Positions 18,770 to 27,546 of a stretch of 64,000 nt of DNA are shown in pieces. A program made the translations under genes and the position numbers. This DNA comes from Chondromyces crocatus. Its GTDB lineage: Bacteria; Myxococcota_A; Polyangia; Polyangiales; Polyangiaceae. Below the pieces are notes generated by a model. That model worked only from the letters and a program-made list of their open reading frames with translations. It ran no database searches and was not told the origin of the DNA. The stretch is from contig NZ_CP012159.1 of assembly GCF_001189295.1 (NCBI RefSeq), positions 5,162,525 to 5,226,524 of the forward strand, written 5' to 3'. The first letter of the stretch is position 1; each line of letters opens with the position of its first letter.

Positions 18770-19674
18770 GTTCCGACGACGTGCACAGCTCGCCGCCGCG
18801 CGCTCGTCACCCGGGGGTGTGTCGGCGTCCTGGCGTGGTCGCCGTCTACTTCGCCTACCGGACCCTCGCCGCGTGGATCCTCGCAGGGCCTCTCGCTCTC
18901 CTCGTCGGCGGCCTTCTCGGCCACTTTCCAGGCAATGACGCCGCCCTCTTCGAGCCTGGGGCCCTCGTCCTCTCGGAGGTCGCGCGTCTCTCGACGATCG
19001 CTGTCGCCCCCCTGAGCTTCCAGCTCGGGACGGGAGCCGTCCTCGCTGCGGCGCTGGGCCTTCTCCCTCTCGCCGTCCTCATCGTCGCCCTGGCCCACGA
19101 GGGGGCGCTTCACGCCACGTTCCTGGCAGCGCGCGTGGGGCGTGCCCTGGGGCCGCTGGTCCTCCTCTGGGGGATCGCCTCCGTCACGCAGCTCGTCGTG
19201 GCCGGCTTTCTGCTGGTGGCGGGTGGCAAGCTGCTCGTGCCCCTTGGCTTGACGGAGCAGGCCGCAGGGATTGCCCATGCGGTCCTCCTGGGACTTGCGC
19301 TCCTCGTGGCCGCCTTCATCGGAGCGATTCACGACCTGGGCCGGGTCGTTCTCCTGCTGGATACGTCGAGCCTCCTCGATGCCATCGAGCGCTCGTTCCG
19401 ACTTCTTCGCGCGGCACCCCTCACCATCGTCCAGCCCTGGCTTTCACGCGTCGGCGCTGGGGCAGTCCTTCTCGGCCTCTCCTTCTGGTTGGTCCCCTAC
19501 CTGGGCCTCGCGACGCCGATGTCCATCGGCGTGAGCTTTGTCATCCACCATGGTGTGCTGCTCGTTACTGTGTTGCTGCGTGCCTCGTGGCTCGCTGCGG
19601 CCATCCCACGAATCTCACCGCCAGATTTCAGGGGAACTCCAGAGAACGCATTTTCTCCCGTCGATCCACCTTGA
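18766..19674 (+). CDS. Polytopic membrane protein of unknown function
   Basis: The 302-residue product has about six hydrophobic segments, for example TLAAWILAGPLALLVGGLL, AAALGLLPLAVLIVALAH, LVLLWGIASVTQLVVAGFLL and VLLGLALLVAAFIGAIHDLG. One hydrophilic segment, LLDAIERSFRLLRAAPLTIV, resembles that in proteins annotated as glycerophosphoryl-diester-like or DUF-type membrane domains, but no family is claimed. The GTG at 18766 overlaps the stop of the M1 peptidase gene, so it is translationally coupled and may anchor or assist the peptidase. An open frame extends upstream within the peptidase gene but lacks membrane character and is not used. Confidence 0.7.
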   Translation: MSSDDVHSSPPRARHPGVCRRPGVVAVYFAYRTLAAWILAGPLALLVGGLLGHFPGNDAALFEPGALVLSEVARLSTIAVAPLSFQLGTGAVLAAALGLLPLAVLIVALAHEGALHATFLAARVGRALGPLVLLWGIASVTQLVVAGFLLVAGGKLLVPLGLTEQAAGIAHAVLLGLALLVAAFIGAIHDLGRVVLLLDTSSLLDAIERSFRLLRAAPLTIVQPWLSRVGAGAVLLGLSFWLVPYLGLATPMSIGVSFVIHHGVLLVTVLLRASWLAAAIPRISPPDFRGTPENAFSPVDPP

Positions 19675-19698
19675 CAGAAATGACCAGCTGCGTAACTT
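19671..19698 (+). promoter_or_regulatory. Sigma-70 type promoter of tRNA-Phe
   Basis: A perfect -35 TTGACA at 19671-19676 is followed after 16 bases by TAACTT at 19693-19698. Transcription would begin about 34 bases before the mature tRNA. The -35 box begins inside the last codon region of the upstream membrane protein gene. Confidence 0.75.
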
Positions 19699-19738
19699 AG
19701 CCCGCCCGTGACGACGCAACGATGACGTTGCTCGGAGC

Positions 19739-19811
19739 GCCCAGGTAGCTCAGTTGGTAGAGCAGGGGATTGAAAATCCCCGTGTCGGCGGTTCGATTCC
19801 GTCCCTGGGCA
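19739..19811 (+). tRNA. tRNA-Phe (anticodon GAA)
   Basis: This is a 73-base cloverleaf. The acceptor stem pairs GCCCAGG (19739-19745) with CCTGGGC (19804-19810), with discriminator A at 19811. The D arm contains AGCTCAGTTGGTAGAGC, and the T arm contains GGTTCGATTCC. The anticodon stem GGGGA/TCCCC encloses the loop TTGAAAA with anticodon GAA, which reads Phe codons. The 3' CCA is not encoded. The bases after it, CAAAG, recur with the last tRNA bases 374 bp downstream. Confidence 0.97.
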
Positions 19812-20190
19812 CAAAGAGTCCCTAAATTCCCTGCAAATCCTTACGCAGCGCTTTCTCAACCGAGCACGGTACGTGGACAGCAAGTGACGACCTGACGTCA
19901 CGGCGCCGTCACGTCGAATCCGTGGTTCTGGCAGCACATCTCGGGTCACGGACTGGCTGCCTGCATCTGGCGGCCGCACCCCGAGCGTCTCGACGAGGTG
20001 CGTCGCGCAGTATCGCCGCGCTTTTTCGTCGCTCGGGTGGCGAAGGCCCTTGCGAAGCTCGTCGAGAGCAGCCCGCTGCCGCGCGGAGCCAACCGTTTCC
20101 GGTGGTCGCTTGGGTGCGTTGTCACTCGGCCAGACCGTAACGGGTGTCAGGCGCAGACGTAGGCGACGCAGCTCCGGCCTGGGCACAAAG
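19804..20190. repeat. Direct repeat of the tRNA-Phe 3' end (possible att remnant)
   Basis: CCTGGGCACAAAG occurs at 19804-19816, where it covers the 3' strand of the acceptor stem plus five bases, and again at 20178-20190, 374 bp downstream in the same orientation. Short direct repeats of a tRNA 3' end are typical of attL/attR sites left by integrases that target tRNA genes. No integrase gene lies between them, so this could be a nearly excised element or chance. Confidence 0.4.
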
Positions 20191-20800
20191 CACAGTGGAG
20201 AAGTGGAAGCACGGAGCTTCCGGTAGCGATGGCTTCGTCCAACGTTGCCTTCATGAAGCTGAGTCGAGCATTGCGTCGAGGGGTATGGAGCGTTCTCCAG
20301 GGACTGGCCCGACGGTTTCAGCGTCGTCTGAGTTCGTCCGAGTTTGCAGGGGAGATGGTGCGCCCCTCCACGAGAACCGAGCGGGGGGTAACGGGGAGCG
20401 AAGGGGCTCGAACTCCGCTCGAGCGGGGAGAGTCGGGCGCGGAGCGCAAAGCACGCACGACGGAGGGGCAGTCGTCGCGGCGATCGCATTCTCCGCGGAA
20501 GGGGGGAACCTCGGGGGGGCGTAACAGTGCGCGCGGCCGTGGGACCCTGAACCGTGGAACTCAGCGTCTTCAGGACAACGAGGAGGAGCTGGCCGTCCAG
20601 CCACTCCACCAGCGGCCGGAGCAGGTGGAGCCCCAGGCACGGGAGGAGCGGATGCCAGGCGGCACCCGCCACATGCGCTCGATGCGTCGTGGTGCCTGAG
20701 GTCGCGCGCATGGGAGACGTCCGAGCGCGGTGTCTCTCCGGTGCGAGGCCCGTCGACGGGGTACGCTGAGCACCGGGCCGAGTTGCGCTATGGTCGCGCG
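19812..20800. other. Non-coding stretch after tRNA-Phe
   Basis: About 990 bases hold no gene that I can support. Frames on both strands are rich in Arg, Ser, Gly and Pro with no recognisable domain. The section holds the second copy of the tRNA-end repeat (20178-20190), a 12-bp palindrome CCGCTCGAGCGG at 20417-20428, and a TATGGT box at 20789-20794 for the next gene. Confidence 0.6.
20789..20794 (+). promoter_or_regulatory. Candidate -10 box TATGGT for a leaderless esterase mRNA
   Basis: TATGGT lies six bases before the ATG at 20801, and no ribosome binding site is present. The surrounding 12-mer GCTATGGTCGCG also stands before the sigma factor gene at 9573. A weak -35-like TGAGCA lies 16 bases upstream. 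Confidence 0.4.
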
Positions 20801-21532
20801 ATGACGACCGTGACCTTGGGACCCCTGAAGGTCCACACCGTGGGGGGGGCTGACCGAAAGGGAGGGGGAGATGGCCCCGCCATCCTGCTTTGCCACGGAT
20901 TTGGCGCGCCTGGAGACGATCTCGTGCCGCTCGCGCGTGTGATCGACGCGGGTGAAGGGGTTCGATGGTTTTTCCCCGAGGCGCCGCTCACGGTGAACCT
21001 CGGCTACGGGATGAGCGGGCGCGCCTGGTGGCCGCTCGATCTCGCCCTCCTTCAGCAGCAGATGATGGAGGGGCATGCGCGGGATCTGGCGCAGGAGACC
21101 CCGCCGGCACTCGCCGAGGCGCGCGCTGCGCTGGAGGCATGCATCGAGGCCCTGGTGACCCACCACGGCGTGAGGAGAGACCGCCTCCTCGTGGGCGGGT
21201 TCTCTCAAGGGGCGATGGTCACCACGGAGGTCACACTCCACGCGGAGGAGCCCTTCGCCGGCCTCGCTGTGCTCTCCGGGTCGATTCTGAGCGCGGACCG
21301 CTGGCGTGTGGCCTCGAAACGGACGGCGCCAGGCCTGAAGGTCCTGATGACCCATGGACGCGCCGATCCCATCCTGCCTTTCCCGAGCGCAGACGCTCTC
21401 CGCGCGCTGCTCACGGACGCGGGGGCCGAGGTGGACTGGCTGCCCCACGCCGGCCAGCATGAAATTCCGCGGGAAGCCCTCCTGCGCCTGGCGTCGTTTG
21501 CGCGAGGCTGCTTCCTTTCCGCGACAGGTTAG
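20801..21532 (+). CDS. Phospholipase/carboxylesterase-type alpha/beta hydrolase
   Basis: The 243-residue product belongs to the small carboxylesterase/thioesterase family of alpha/beta hydrolases. LLCHGFGAPGDD near residue 30 forms the oxyanion-hole loop. GGFSQGAM carries the nucleophile Ser135, HGRADPILP the acid Asp189, and GQHEIP the base His220, so the catalytic triad is complete. It probably hydrolyses short acyl esters or acyl-lysophospholipids in the cytoplasm, since no signal peptide is present. The ATG at 20801 is chosen because the conserved domain starts right after it and a -10-like TATGGT is six bases before it. The frame is open 20 codons further upstream. It converges on an unknown gene 23 bases away. 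Confidence 0.85.
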   Translation: MTTVTLGPLKVHTVGGADRKGGGDGPAILLCHGFGAPGDDLVPLARVIDAGEGVRWFFPEAPLTVNLGYGMSGRAWWPLDLALLQQQMMEGHARDLAQETPPALAEARAALEACIEALVTHHGVRRDRLLVGGFSQGAMVTTEVTLHAEEPFAGLAVLSGSILSADRWRVASKRTAPGLKVLMTHGRADPILPFPSADALRALLTDAGAEVDWLPHAGQHEIPREALLRLASFARGCFLSATG

Positions 21533-21555
21533 TCGTACCGCGCGACAGGTTCGCC

Positions 21556-22092
21556 TCAGTTGTCCGCGTGGTCCTCCGGCCGGGCTGGCCAGAGCCTACG
21601 AAACCCGACGGCGAGGAGGCCTCCCTGGTCTTGCTGGACGAGCGCTCCGTAGCGGCACTTCTCCACGAGCAGGCCCTCCCCCAGACCAGCGTCCGTCTGG
21701 TACTGGATCCGCTGTCCTTCGCTGAGCGCGCCGAACACGCAAGCGTCTGCGGCGATGGCGGCCAGCTGTCTTGGAACAGGGGGAGGCAGGGGGACGAGGG
21801 TATTGCGGTTCGTGCGACGCACGATGCCCGCTCCAGAGGGTGAAGCGCCCGTCGGTGGTCTTTCCAGCCAGACGTCGACCACGTCTCCAGCGGTGAACAG
21901 GACGACGCCCGGCAGCTCTTCACCGCCGGGAGTCGTGAGCATCACCAGCTCTCCTGCGCCCGGGCCCGTCGACGCGCGCCCTCCGAGTCGGGCACGCACC
22001 TCGTCCGCGGTCGGTCGTCGCGCCGCGCCCGGGGCAGGGGATCCAGGATCGCGCCCCAGGTTGAGCAGCGGGAGTGGCAGCTTGCGGCCCAT
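21556..22092 (-). CDS. Hypothetical protein, possibly PilZ-like
   Basis: The 178-residue product is not firmly recognised. It has a Pro/Gly/Arg-rich N terminus, then alternating short strands (ELVMLTTPGGEELPGVVLFT, then DVVDVWLERP). A C-terminal part runs from RIQYQTDAGLGEGLLVEKCR to LLAVGFRRLW. The strand pattern with an arginine pair and a TNRNTL segment is loosely like PilZ-type beta barrels, but the RxxxR and D/NxSxxG motifs are not clear, so this is only a guess. GAGG stands eight bases before the ATG. It lies 32 bases after the stop of the small membrane protein gene and is probably cotranscribed with it. Confidence 0.5.
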   Translation of the reverse strand: MGRKLPLPLLNLGRDPGSPAPGAARRPTADEVRARLGGRASTGPGAGELVMLTTPGGEELPGVVLFTAGDVVDVWLERPPTGASPSGAGIVRRTNRNTLVPLPPPVPRQLAAIAADACVFGALSEGQRIQYQTDAGLGEGLLVEKCRYGALVQQDQGGLLAVGFRRLWPARPEDHADN

Positions 22093-22124
22093 GGCTGGAC
22101 CTCAAGCTTAAGCATGCCAGTGCC

Positions 22125-22436
22125 TCAGCGGTAGGTCTGGCCGGCGAAGCTGCCCTGCGTGGTGGCGGGCTTCGTGACGCCCTGGCTGCTCAGCAGCTCT
22201 CGCTCGAGCTTGACCACTTTGTTGTACAGGCCGATGACGAGGAGGCTCGGTGCCCACTGGCCGATGAAGTTCGCCGCTTGCTTTTTGCCTGCGAGCATGA
22301 GGCCGGCGGAGGCGGCCATAGCCCCGATCGACAGCGCCAGGTAGGTGCCCGACGGGACTTTGCTGGTCCGCTCCTCGATCTGAGTCGTGATTTTGCCTTC
22401 TTCCTTTTTCTGGAACGACGTATCGAACGTGCCCAT
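22125..22436 (-). CDS. Small membrane protein of unknown function
   Basis: The 103-residue product has a charged N terminus (QKKEEGKITTQIEERTSKVP), two hydrophobic helices at about residues 31-47 (YLALSIGAMAASAGLMLAG) and 56-71 (FIGQWAPSLLVIGLYNKVV), and a polar tail. No family is recognised. The start is well defined because AGGAGG on the minus strand (22445-22450) stands eight bases before this ATG. The frame is open for 30 more codons upstream, but that part is Cys/Trp-rich and unlike a protein start. It is followed at 32 bases by another unknown gene. Confidence 0.7.
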   Translation of the reverse strand: MGTFDTSFQKKEEGKITTQIEERTSKVPSGTYLALSIGAMAASAGLMLAGKKQAANFIGQWAPSLLVIGLYNKVVKLERELLSSQGVTKPATTQGSFAGQTYR

Positions 22437-22571
22437 ATCGCAAACCTCCTGGGCGCTGCCGCATTGCGACATCCAGGCCATGCAGGCACCTGCACGAACT
22501 GCCCAGCGGTGAGCGAGTGACCTCATTCCTTCCCCCGCTGAGCGCGTCTCTGAGCGGTCGTTCGGGGGGAT

Positions 22572-23486
22572 CTACAGGCCGATCGCTCCGCGGTAGAGCC
22601 AGCCCGATTTGCCGCGATGTTCGACCTTGTACCAGTCGTTCTCCCGGCCGATCAGCTTGATGCGGGTGCCGCGCACCAGCCGGAGCACGACGTCACCGTT
22701 CTTGGGTCGGCTGCGGACCAGGGCCGTGTCCCACGCGACGTCGGCGGTTCCCGTCGTCCCATCTTCACTGGGAGCGGCCCCCTCTTCACCTTCGGCTGGT
22801 TTCGTACCGGCGCTCCCGGCTTCGTCGGGGTGCTTGCCAGGTGGATAGAAGGTCGCGGTGTACGCGAGCGAGTAGCGCGCGTGCTTGTGAGGGATGGCGT
22901 CGAGCGCGACGTTGGTGAACTCGCGCGCCGCGCACTGGAGGATGCCGTTGATGGTCGAGGAGGGAAGATTCGACTTCTTCTTCCCCTTCACCACCTGCAC
23001 TTCGCTCTTATCGAAGTTGATATCAAAGCCGAGCGAGAGCTTTCCCTCCAGCCCGAGCGCCGAGGGGCACTGGGCGAGCTCCTGTAGCTTCGGCAGGGCG
23101 ACGGCGTCGAACTTCAGCTCTCCGCAGTCATCGACCTTCTTGTTCTTCTTGTCGGCGCAGCGCGTGACAGACCCTGGGCCGACGACCACGAGCTGCTCGT
23201 TCTTGCGGCTGGCCTCCGCCGGAGGCGGCGTGGTCTCGGGCGCTGCCGTGTCAGGAGGCGGGGCGAGCGCAGGGGCAGCCGTGGGCGTGGCTTCTGCTTC
23301 GGTCTTGCGGCCATCCCCTGGAACGCTCGGCCCGATGCGCACGCCAGCGAGCCGTGGCCAGGCGACGCCGATCACGAAGCCGATCGCGGCGATGACGCCT
23401 ACCCGCGTCCACACCGGCTGCTCCTCCGCGGGGCGAGGAATCTGCACGGTGACCGGGCGCTCCTTCTTCACGGTCCCCTTCACCAT
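22572..23486 (-). CDS. Membrane-anchored protein with C-terminal SH3-type domain
   Basis: The 304-residue product has a short cytoplasmic N terminus and one membrane segment at about residues 27-45 (VGVIAAIGFVIGVAWP). A Pro/Ala/Thr linker follows, then an extracytoplasmic domain at about residues 95-215 with cysteines (VTRCADKKNKKVDDCGELKF; LQELAQCPSAL; GILQCAARE). The last 60 residues resemble a bacterial SH3 domain (TALVRSRPKNGDVVLRLVRG, then DWYKVEHRGKSGWLYRGAIG), which commonly binds cell-wall peptides. The middle domain is reminiscent of the AgmX/PglI-type region of myxobacterial gliding proteins, but that is only an impression. It lies 41 bases after the DUF4340 gene of the Gld-like cluster and may be cotranscribed. 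Confidence 0.65.
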   Translation of the reverse strand: MVKGTVKKERPVTVQIPRPAEEQPVWTRVGVIAAIGFVIGVAWPRLAGVRIGPSVPGDGRKTEAEATPTAAPALAPPPDTAAPETTPPPAEASRKNEQLVVVGPGSVTRCADKKNKKVDDCGELKFDAVALPKLQELAQCPSALGLEGKLSLGFDINFDKSEVQVVKGKKKSNLPSSTINGILQCAAREFTNVALDAIPHKHARYSLAYTATFYPPGKHPDEAGSAGTKPAEGEEGAAPSEDGTTGTADVAWDTALVRSRPKNGDVVLRLVRGTRIKLIGRENDWYKVEHRGKSGWLYRGAIGL

Positions 23487-23527
23487 CGCCTGTCGCCTAG
23501 CACAGATGCCGCTGGGCTCAGAAATTG

Positions 23528-25873
23528 TCAGCGTATTCCAGCCGCTTCCAGGAGCGGACGGACCCTGGACTGGGCGATGACGTAGGTCGCCGGGATGCCT
23601 TCGCGCCGTGCGTAGTACACCGTGGTGCCACGGATCACGTCGCCGGCTCCCAGGGTGAAGCGGAGCGGCCCCTCCGGAACGTCACCCGGAGACAGGGCGA
23701 TCTCGACCCGCAGGCGTGGTTTGTCCAGCCCCTGAGCTGCCGTGGGCGCCCCCAGAGACACCGCCTCTTCGGCAAGGAGGCCGTTCAAAGCGTCCCTGAC
23801 ACCGGCCGCCAGCATCGTCGCCTCCGCTCCTTCGTGCAGGGGTCCGCTGGTGAGGCGAAGCCCCCCGGGGCCAGCCGTGACCACGGTGGGAGTCCCACGT
23901 TCAGGAGTGAGGGTGATCTGGCGGATGCGGTCCAGGGGCGGCATGAACACCGCTCGGCTGAGCAACAAGCGCGAAGCGGCCGTCTCCAGGGAGGCTGGCG
24001 CGACGAAGACCGCAGGGGACTCTCCCGTGCGCGCATAGGCGCCAGACGTCGCCGGTGCGCCGAGTTCCACGCGGATCTCACGGGTCTGGCGGGCAGCGTC
24101 GCTGTTGCCGCCTTCGGCATCCTGCTGGATCTCCGCGGTGATGATGGCTCTGGGACGGGCGAGACCATAGCCGTTGCCGGCGTCCGCGCTCACCCAGCGC
24201 TGCGCCGAGAGGCCTGCAAGCAGCTCGGCGACGTCCGTCGCGAGCCCGATGTCGGCGACGAGTCCTTCGGCGCTGGGTTCGACGAGATCCCATGCACCCG
24301 TGGTCGTGCGCTGCAGCCGTTGCACACGACCGCCCACTTCCAGTCTCAGGGAGCGGATCTGGCTCGTCCGGAACGAGAAGATCTTCAGCGGTCGCACCGC
24401 GAGTTCGCTGGGCACGAGCGCTTCGGCTTCGGCGCGTGGGATCTCGAGGATCACGCCGTCCTCGGCCCGACGTACATGGACGAACTCGCCCACGGGAGCG
24501 CCGATGTCGAGCGTCTCGATCCGTTCGCCGGGGGTTTGCTGCCCGAAGGCAGGAGGCGTGGAGATGACCTTCAACGTGGCGCGCGGTGACTCCAGACCGC
24601 GGGCGTCGCCGGCGGGGATGATGCGAGCTGCCTGCACGTCGACGAGCGACTGGGCGAGCGCACGGCCCGCGTCGCTCGAGACCCTGCGATCTTCGGGGGC
24701 ACGCTGATGCCACCCAGCGTCCTCGCGCGCGAGATCGAGTGTCTGCGCACCAGCCCAGGTCATCTCCACGATCTCGTCGATTGGTGCGGCGATCGGCCAG
24801 AGATCGACGTAGTCGTCCACAGGCCTGGTCAGTGCCTCCAGGACCGATGCAGGAACGCATGCTGCGGCGATCGTGGGCTCACGCCGTACGGCCACCACGA
24901 GGGAAGAAGCGGGATCGTCGTTCCCTGAAGGCGCGGCGGAGTCTTCTCCAGGGGGCTGTGCCGCGCGGGGGGTCGACGGTGTGAGCTTGGTGCGCGGGCA
25001 GTCTCCGCCCAGCTCGATGATGGCTGGCGCGTCCGCCGCATCGCGAGGCAACAGGGTGAGGGTGACCCTCGGCTTCGCGGATGCGGTGGCTTCGTCGCTG
25101 GACAGAAAAACGTCGGCCTGCATTTTCCCGAGAGCGATCAGCGTCCGATCGATGGCTTCGGCCCGCACCCGAGCGGTGCCTTCGGGTGTCGTCCCGTCGA
25201 AGCGGAAGCCATCTCCGCGGGTTCCGCCCCAGGGCGCCTTGGTAAACCGCCGGGTTCCACCTTCCCCTTCGAGACGCAGGCCCGAGAGCTGGGTCGAGAG
25301 GTAAGGGACGATGCTGCGAGAGCGAAGTCGCTCTATATCCAGATCGAGCGCCGTGGCGAGTTGCTTGGTGACGACGAACGTGCCGCGGCCCGCGACCTCA
25401 GCATACATGGCGCCCTGCGGTGTGGGCGCGCTCCCTCCCAGCGTGATGCGCTCACGACGAGCCCCCATGACGAGCTCGACGATGACTCTCGGGGTGCCCA
25501 GGCCGAGCGCGCTGGGGTCGGCGGCATCTGCAGAGACGCGACGTTCGGCGGTGGCGAACTCCAGCGTGCCGAGGAGCTGGTCCACCATCTGCTCATCTGC
25601 GGGGTGAGTGCGCCCGTCGAGGGTGACCGTCCACGGCTTCTGTCCGATGCTGTCGGGGGGACTGCGGCGAAGGATCGCCGTCTTGCCGCCGGCGGTCAGG
25701 GTGAGTTCCGAGATGTCTGCTGGACGCCAGGCTTCGAGGAGGTTCCGCTTGCGACCCTCGGCCTCGTCGGTCGTCACGACATCGCGGTCGACCACGAGCA
25801 CCACGACGGCCGCGGATGCGGCGAGCAAGACCAGGGTCAGTGTGGTCGCGTGTCGACGCAGCGCGAGCTTCAC
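23528..25873 (-). CDS. DUF4340-type protein of the Gld-like ABC cluster
   Basis: The 781-residue product has an N-terminal membrane anchor (TLTLVLLAASAAVVVLVVD) and then repeated copies of the beta-rich DUF4340 fold. Each copy has an ISELTLTAGGKTAILRR- or IRSLRLEVGGRVQRLQR-type strand pair followed by a WDLVEP-like strand and an ATAERRVSADA-type helix, and at least three copies are visible. Such proteins are encoded beside GldG-like ABC auxiliary proteins in many bacteria and probably sit on the outer face of the membrane. The GTG at 25873 overlaps the GldG-like stop (GTGA) and GGAGAG precedes it, so it is coupled to the transporter. The reading frame is intact. Substrate and exact role are unknown. 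Confidence 0.78.
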   Translation of the reverse strand: MKLALRRHATTLTLVLLAASAAVVVLVVDRDVVTTDEAEGRKRNLLEAWRPADISELTLTAGGKTAILRRSPPDSIGQKPWTVTLDGRTHPADEQMVDQLLGTLEFATAERRVSADAADPSALGLGTPRVIVELVMGARRERITLGGSAPTPQGAMYAEVAGRGTFVVTKQLATALDLDIERLRSRSIVPYLSTQLSGLRLEGEGGTRRFTKAPWGGTRGDGFRFDGTTPEGTARVRAEAIDRTLIALGKMQADVFLSSDEATASAKPRVTLTLLPRDAADAPAIIELGGDCPRTKLTPSTPRAAQPPGEDSAAPSGNDDPASSLVVAVRREPTIAAACVPASVLEALTRPVDDYVDLWPIAAPIDEIVEMTWAGAQTLDLAREDAGWHQRAPEDRRVSSDAGRALAQSLVDVQAARIIPAGDARGLESPRATLKVISTPPAFGQQTPGERIETLDIGAPVGEFVHVRRAEDGVILEIPRAEAEALVPSELAVRPLKIFSFRTSQIRSLRLEVGGRVQRLQRTTTGAWDLVEPSAEGLVADIGLATDVAELLAGLSAQRWVSADAGNGYGLARPRAIITAEIQQDAEGGNSDAARQTREIRVELGAPATSGAYARTGESPAVFVAPASLETAASRLLLSRAVFMPPLDRIRQITLTPERGTPTVVTAGPGGLRLTSGPLHEGAEATMLAAGVRDALNGLLAEEAVSLGAPTAAQGLDKPRLRVEIALSPGDVPEGPLRFTLGAGDVIRGTTVYYARREGIPATYVIAQSRVRPLLEAAGIR

Positions 25874-27546
25874 GACGCGCTCTCCGATGCCCCGGGACGT
25901 GCGACGGCGTCATCAGGCTTCGACGACCCGGATGGGGTGGGCTCGTCGGGCTCGGATGGCTTGTTCGTCGCAGGGCCTCTGGGGCGGCGAGCAAGATGGA
26001 CCGCCACCCCGAGCAGGGCCGCGGCGAGAGGCATGTAGAGCACGACGTAGCGGAAGATCGACGCCAGCGAGCCCTCGCTGATCTTCAAGCCAGCGACGAT
26101 CGCTGCCTTGTCGGGAATGTCGAGGAGTGCCGGACGTGCCGACAGCCACGAGATGGCGCTGTCCACGAAGACCGCCGTGCCACGAAGCTCGGGGTTCTGC
26201 CAGTTGGCACCGAACAGCAGGCTGGGCGAGCTGACCACCACCATCCGTGGCCCGATCGACGAGGAGGAATTCTGCGGCCTGGGCAACTCGACGGCATACC
26301 CCACCGTGAGAGGCCCTCGATGATCGCCCTCGGAGGGCTTGGGCGCCGAGGGATCCTTGGCCCAGGCGAAGAAATCGACCATGCCAAAGGCCTTCTCGCT
26401 GGTCTCGAGCAGGCTCACCGGTGCCGCGCTGCCAGAGCCGGTGGGCCGGAGCGCGCTGGCGATCGTGAGGACGGGCTCGAGCCCGAGCTTGCGCGCCTGA
26501 AGAAGCCCTTCGGTCACCGGGTGGGGTCGCACGATGGGCAGGAATGTCTCCCCGTGGCCCTGCGTGGATCGGTGGGCGGGATCGAGCTCGAAGATGAAAT
26601 CCTTCTCGAGCCGCACCCCTGCCAGCGAGAGCAGCTCGTCGAGGCCCAGCTCGAGATAGTGGCGATCGTCGCTGTCCGGGACCGGACCGGCCACGACGAG
26701 CGCGCTGCCGCCCTGCTCGACGTAGCGGCGCCACGCCGAGACCTCCGCCGTGGGGACGGGGTCGCTGGGCGAGGCGACGATCAGCAACCGGCAGGACGCA
26801 AGCTCTTCGGCAGAGGGCGTCCTGGCGCGAACGACGGCGCCTTGATCATCGTCGTGCCCGACCTCTTCACCGAGCTGGACGACCTCGAAGTTGTTCTTGT
26901 TGAGGCGATCGCGCAGAGCAGCGAGGCCCATCGTACCGCCCGCCTCGACGGAGCGCTCGGCGTGCCCACCCGTGAAGCAGATGCGCGGACGCTCGGTGGA
27001 CAGCACGCTCCGGATGGCACCGGTGAGTGCCTGCTCCAGGCGAGGGCGGGAGCGGAGATCTTCCTCATCCTCGACGGCGACGAGATCACGCGCCGTGAGG
27101 TAGTGAGGGCGGTCGCCTCGCGCGACGATCACCACGGCATCCGTGATGATCTGACCCTCGTCGGTCTTGCCAGCGACCACCCCGAAGCGCTGCTGGACGG
27201 CGAGAAACTCGGCCGGATGGTTGTCGGGGTCGGTGTACTGCACCTGAAGGCGTCTGGTCTCTCCGCTGTAGGCTTCGAGCAGGTGCCGGATCGACAGATT
27301 GAGTGGATCGCTGGCGGGCAGAAGTACGTAGACGTTGATCGGCTCCTCGAGCGCTCTCAGCGTCTGCACGGTGGCATCGCTCAGGGTGTACAGGCCGCCC
27401 CGCGTCCAGTCCCATCGCTTGTAGTGCCGGGAGGCGAGCACGTTGACCAGCACCGCGAGCACCATCGCGGCGATGATGCCGGCGCTCGCGGAGAGCTTGG
27501 TCAGCAACGGCGTACCGTGTCGGGCGTGAGACGTGCGCTCGGACAT
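25870..27546 (-). CDS. GldG-like auxiliary component of an ABC transporter
   Basis: The 558-residue product has a membrane segment near residues 20-36 (GIIAAMVLAVLVNVLA) and a large extracytoplasmic region typical of the ABC_transp_aux/GldG family (YTLSDATVQTLRALEEPINV; VQYTDPDNHPAEF; ICFTGGHAERS). A second hydrophobic segment follows near residue 505 (YVVLYMPLAAALLGVAVHLA), then a Pro/Ser-rich cytoplasmic tail. In Bacteroidetes the homologous GldG works with GldF and GldA in gliding and secretion. The ATG at 27546 shares one base with the stop of the permease gene, and GGAGGTGGGG precedes it. The start codon for the DUF4340 partner overlaps its stop. Confidence 0.85.
   Translation of the reverse strand: MSERTSHARHGTPLLTKLSASAGIIAAMVLAVLVNVLASRHYKRWDWTRGGLYTLSDATVQTLRALEEPINVYVLLPASDPLNLSIRHLLEAYSGETRRLQVQYTDPDNHPAEFLAVQQRFGVVAGKTDEGQIITDAVVIVARGDRPHYLTARDLVAVEDEEDLRSRPRLEQALTGAIRSVLSTERPRICFTGGHAERSVEAGGTMGLAALRDRLNKNNFEVVQLGEEVGHDDDQGAVVRARTPSAEELASCRLLIVASPSDPVPTAEVSAWRRYVEQGGSALVVAGPVPDSDDRHYLELGLDELLSLAGVRLEKDFIFELDPAHRSTQGHGETFLPIVRPHPVTEGLLQARKLGLEPVLTIASALRPTGSGSAAPVSLLETSEKAFGMVDFFAWAKDPSAPKPSEGDHRGPLTVGYAVELPRPQNSSSSIGPRMVVVSSPSLLFGANWQNPELRGTAVFVDSAISWLSARPALLDIPDKAAIVAGLKISEGSLASIFRYVVLYMPLAAALLGVAVHLARRPRGPATNKPSEPDEPTPSGSSKPDDAVARPGASESAS

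Noticed and set aside
20229-20699. Plus-strand frame of 156 codons after the tRNA
   Set aside because: Arg/Gly/Ser-rich composition, no domain, no ribosome binding site and no conserved start.
19497-20711. Open frame of about 400 codons on the minus strand across tRNA-Phe
   Set aside because: It runs antisense through the tRNA and contains the typical tRNA-shadow series ESNRRHGDFQSPALPTELPG, a well-known false annotation.
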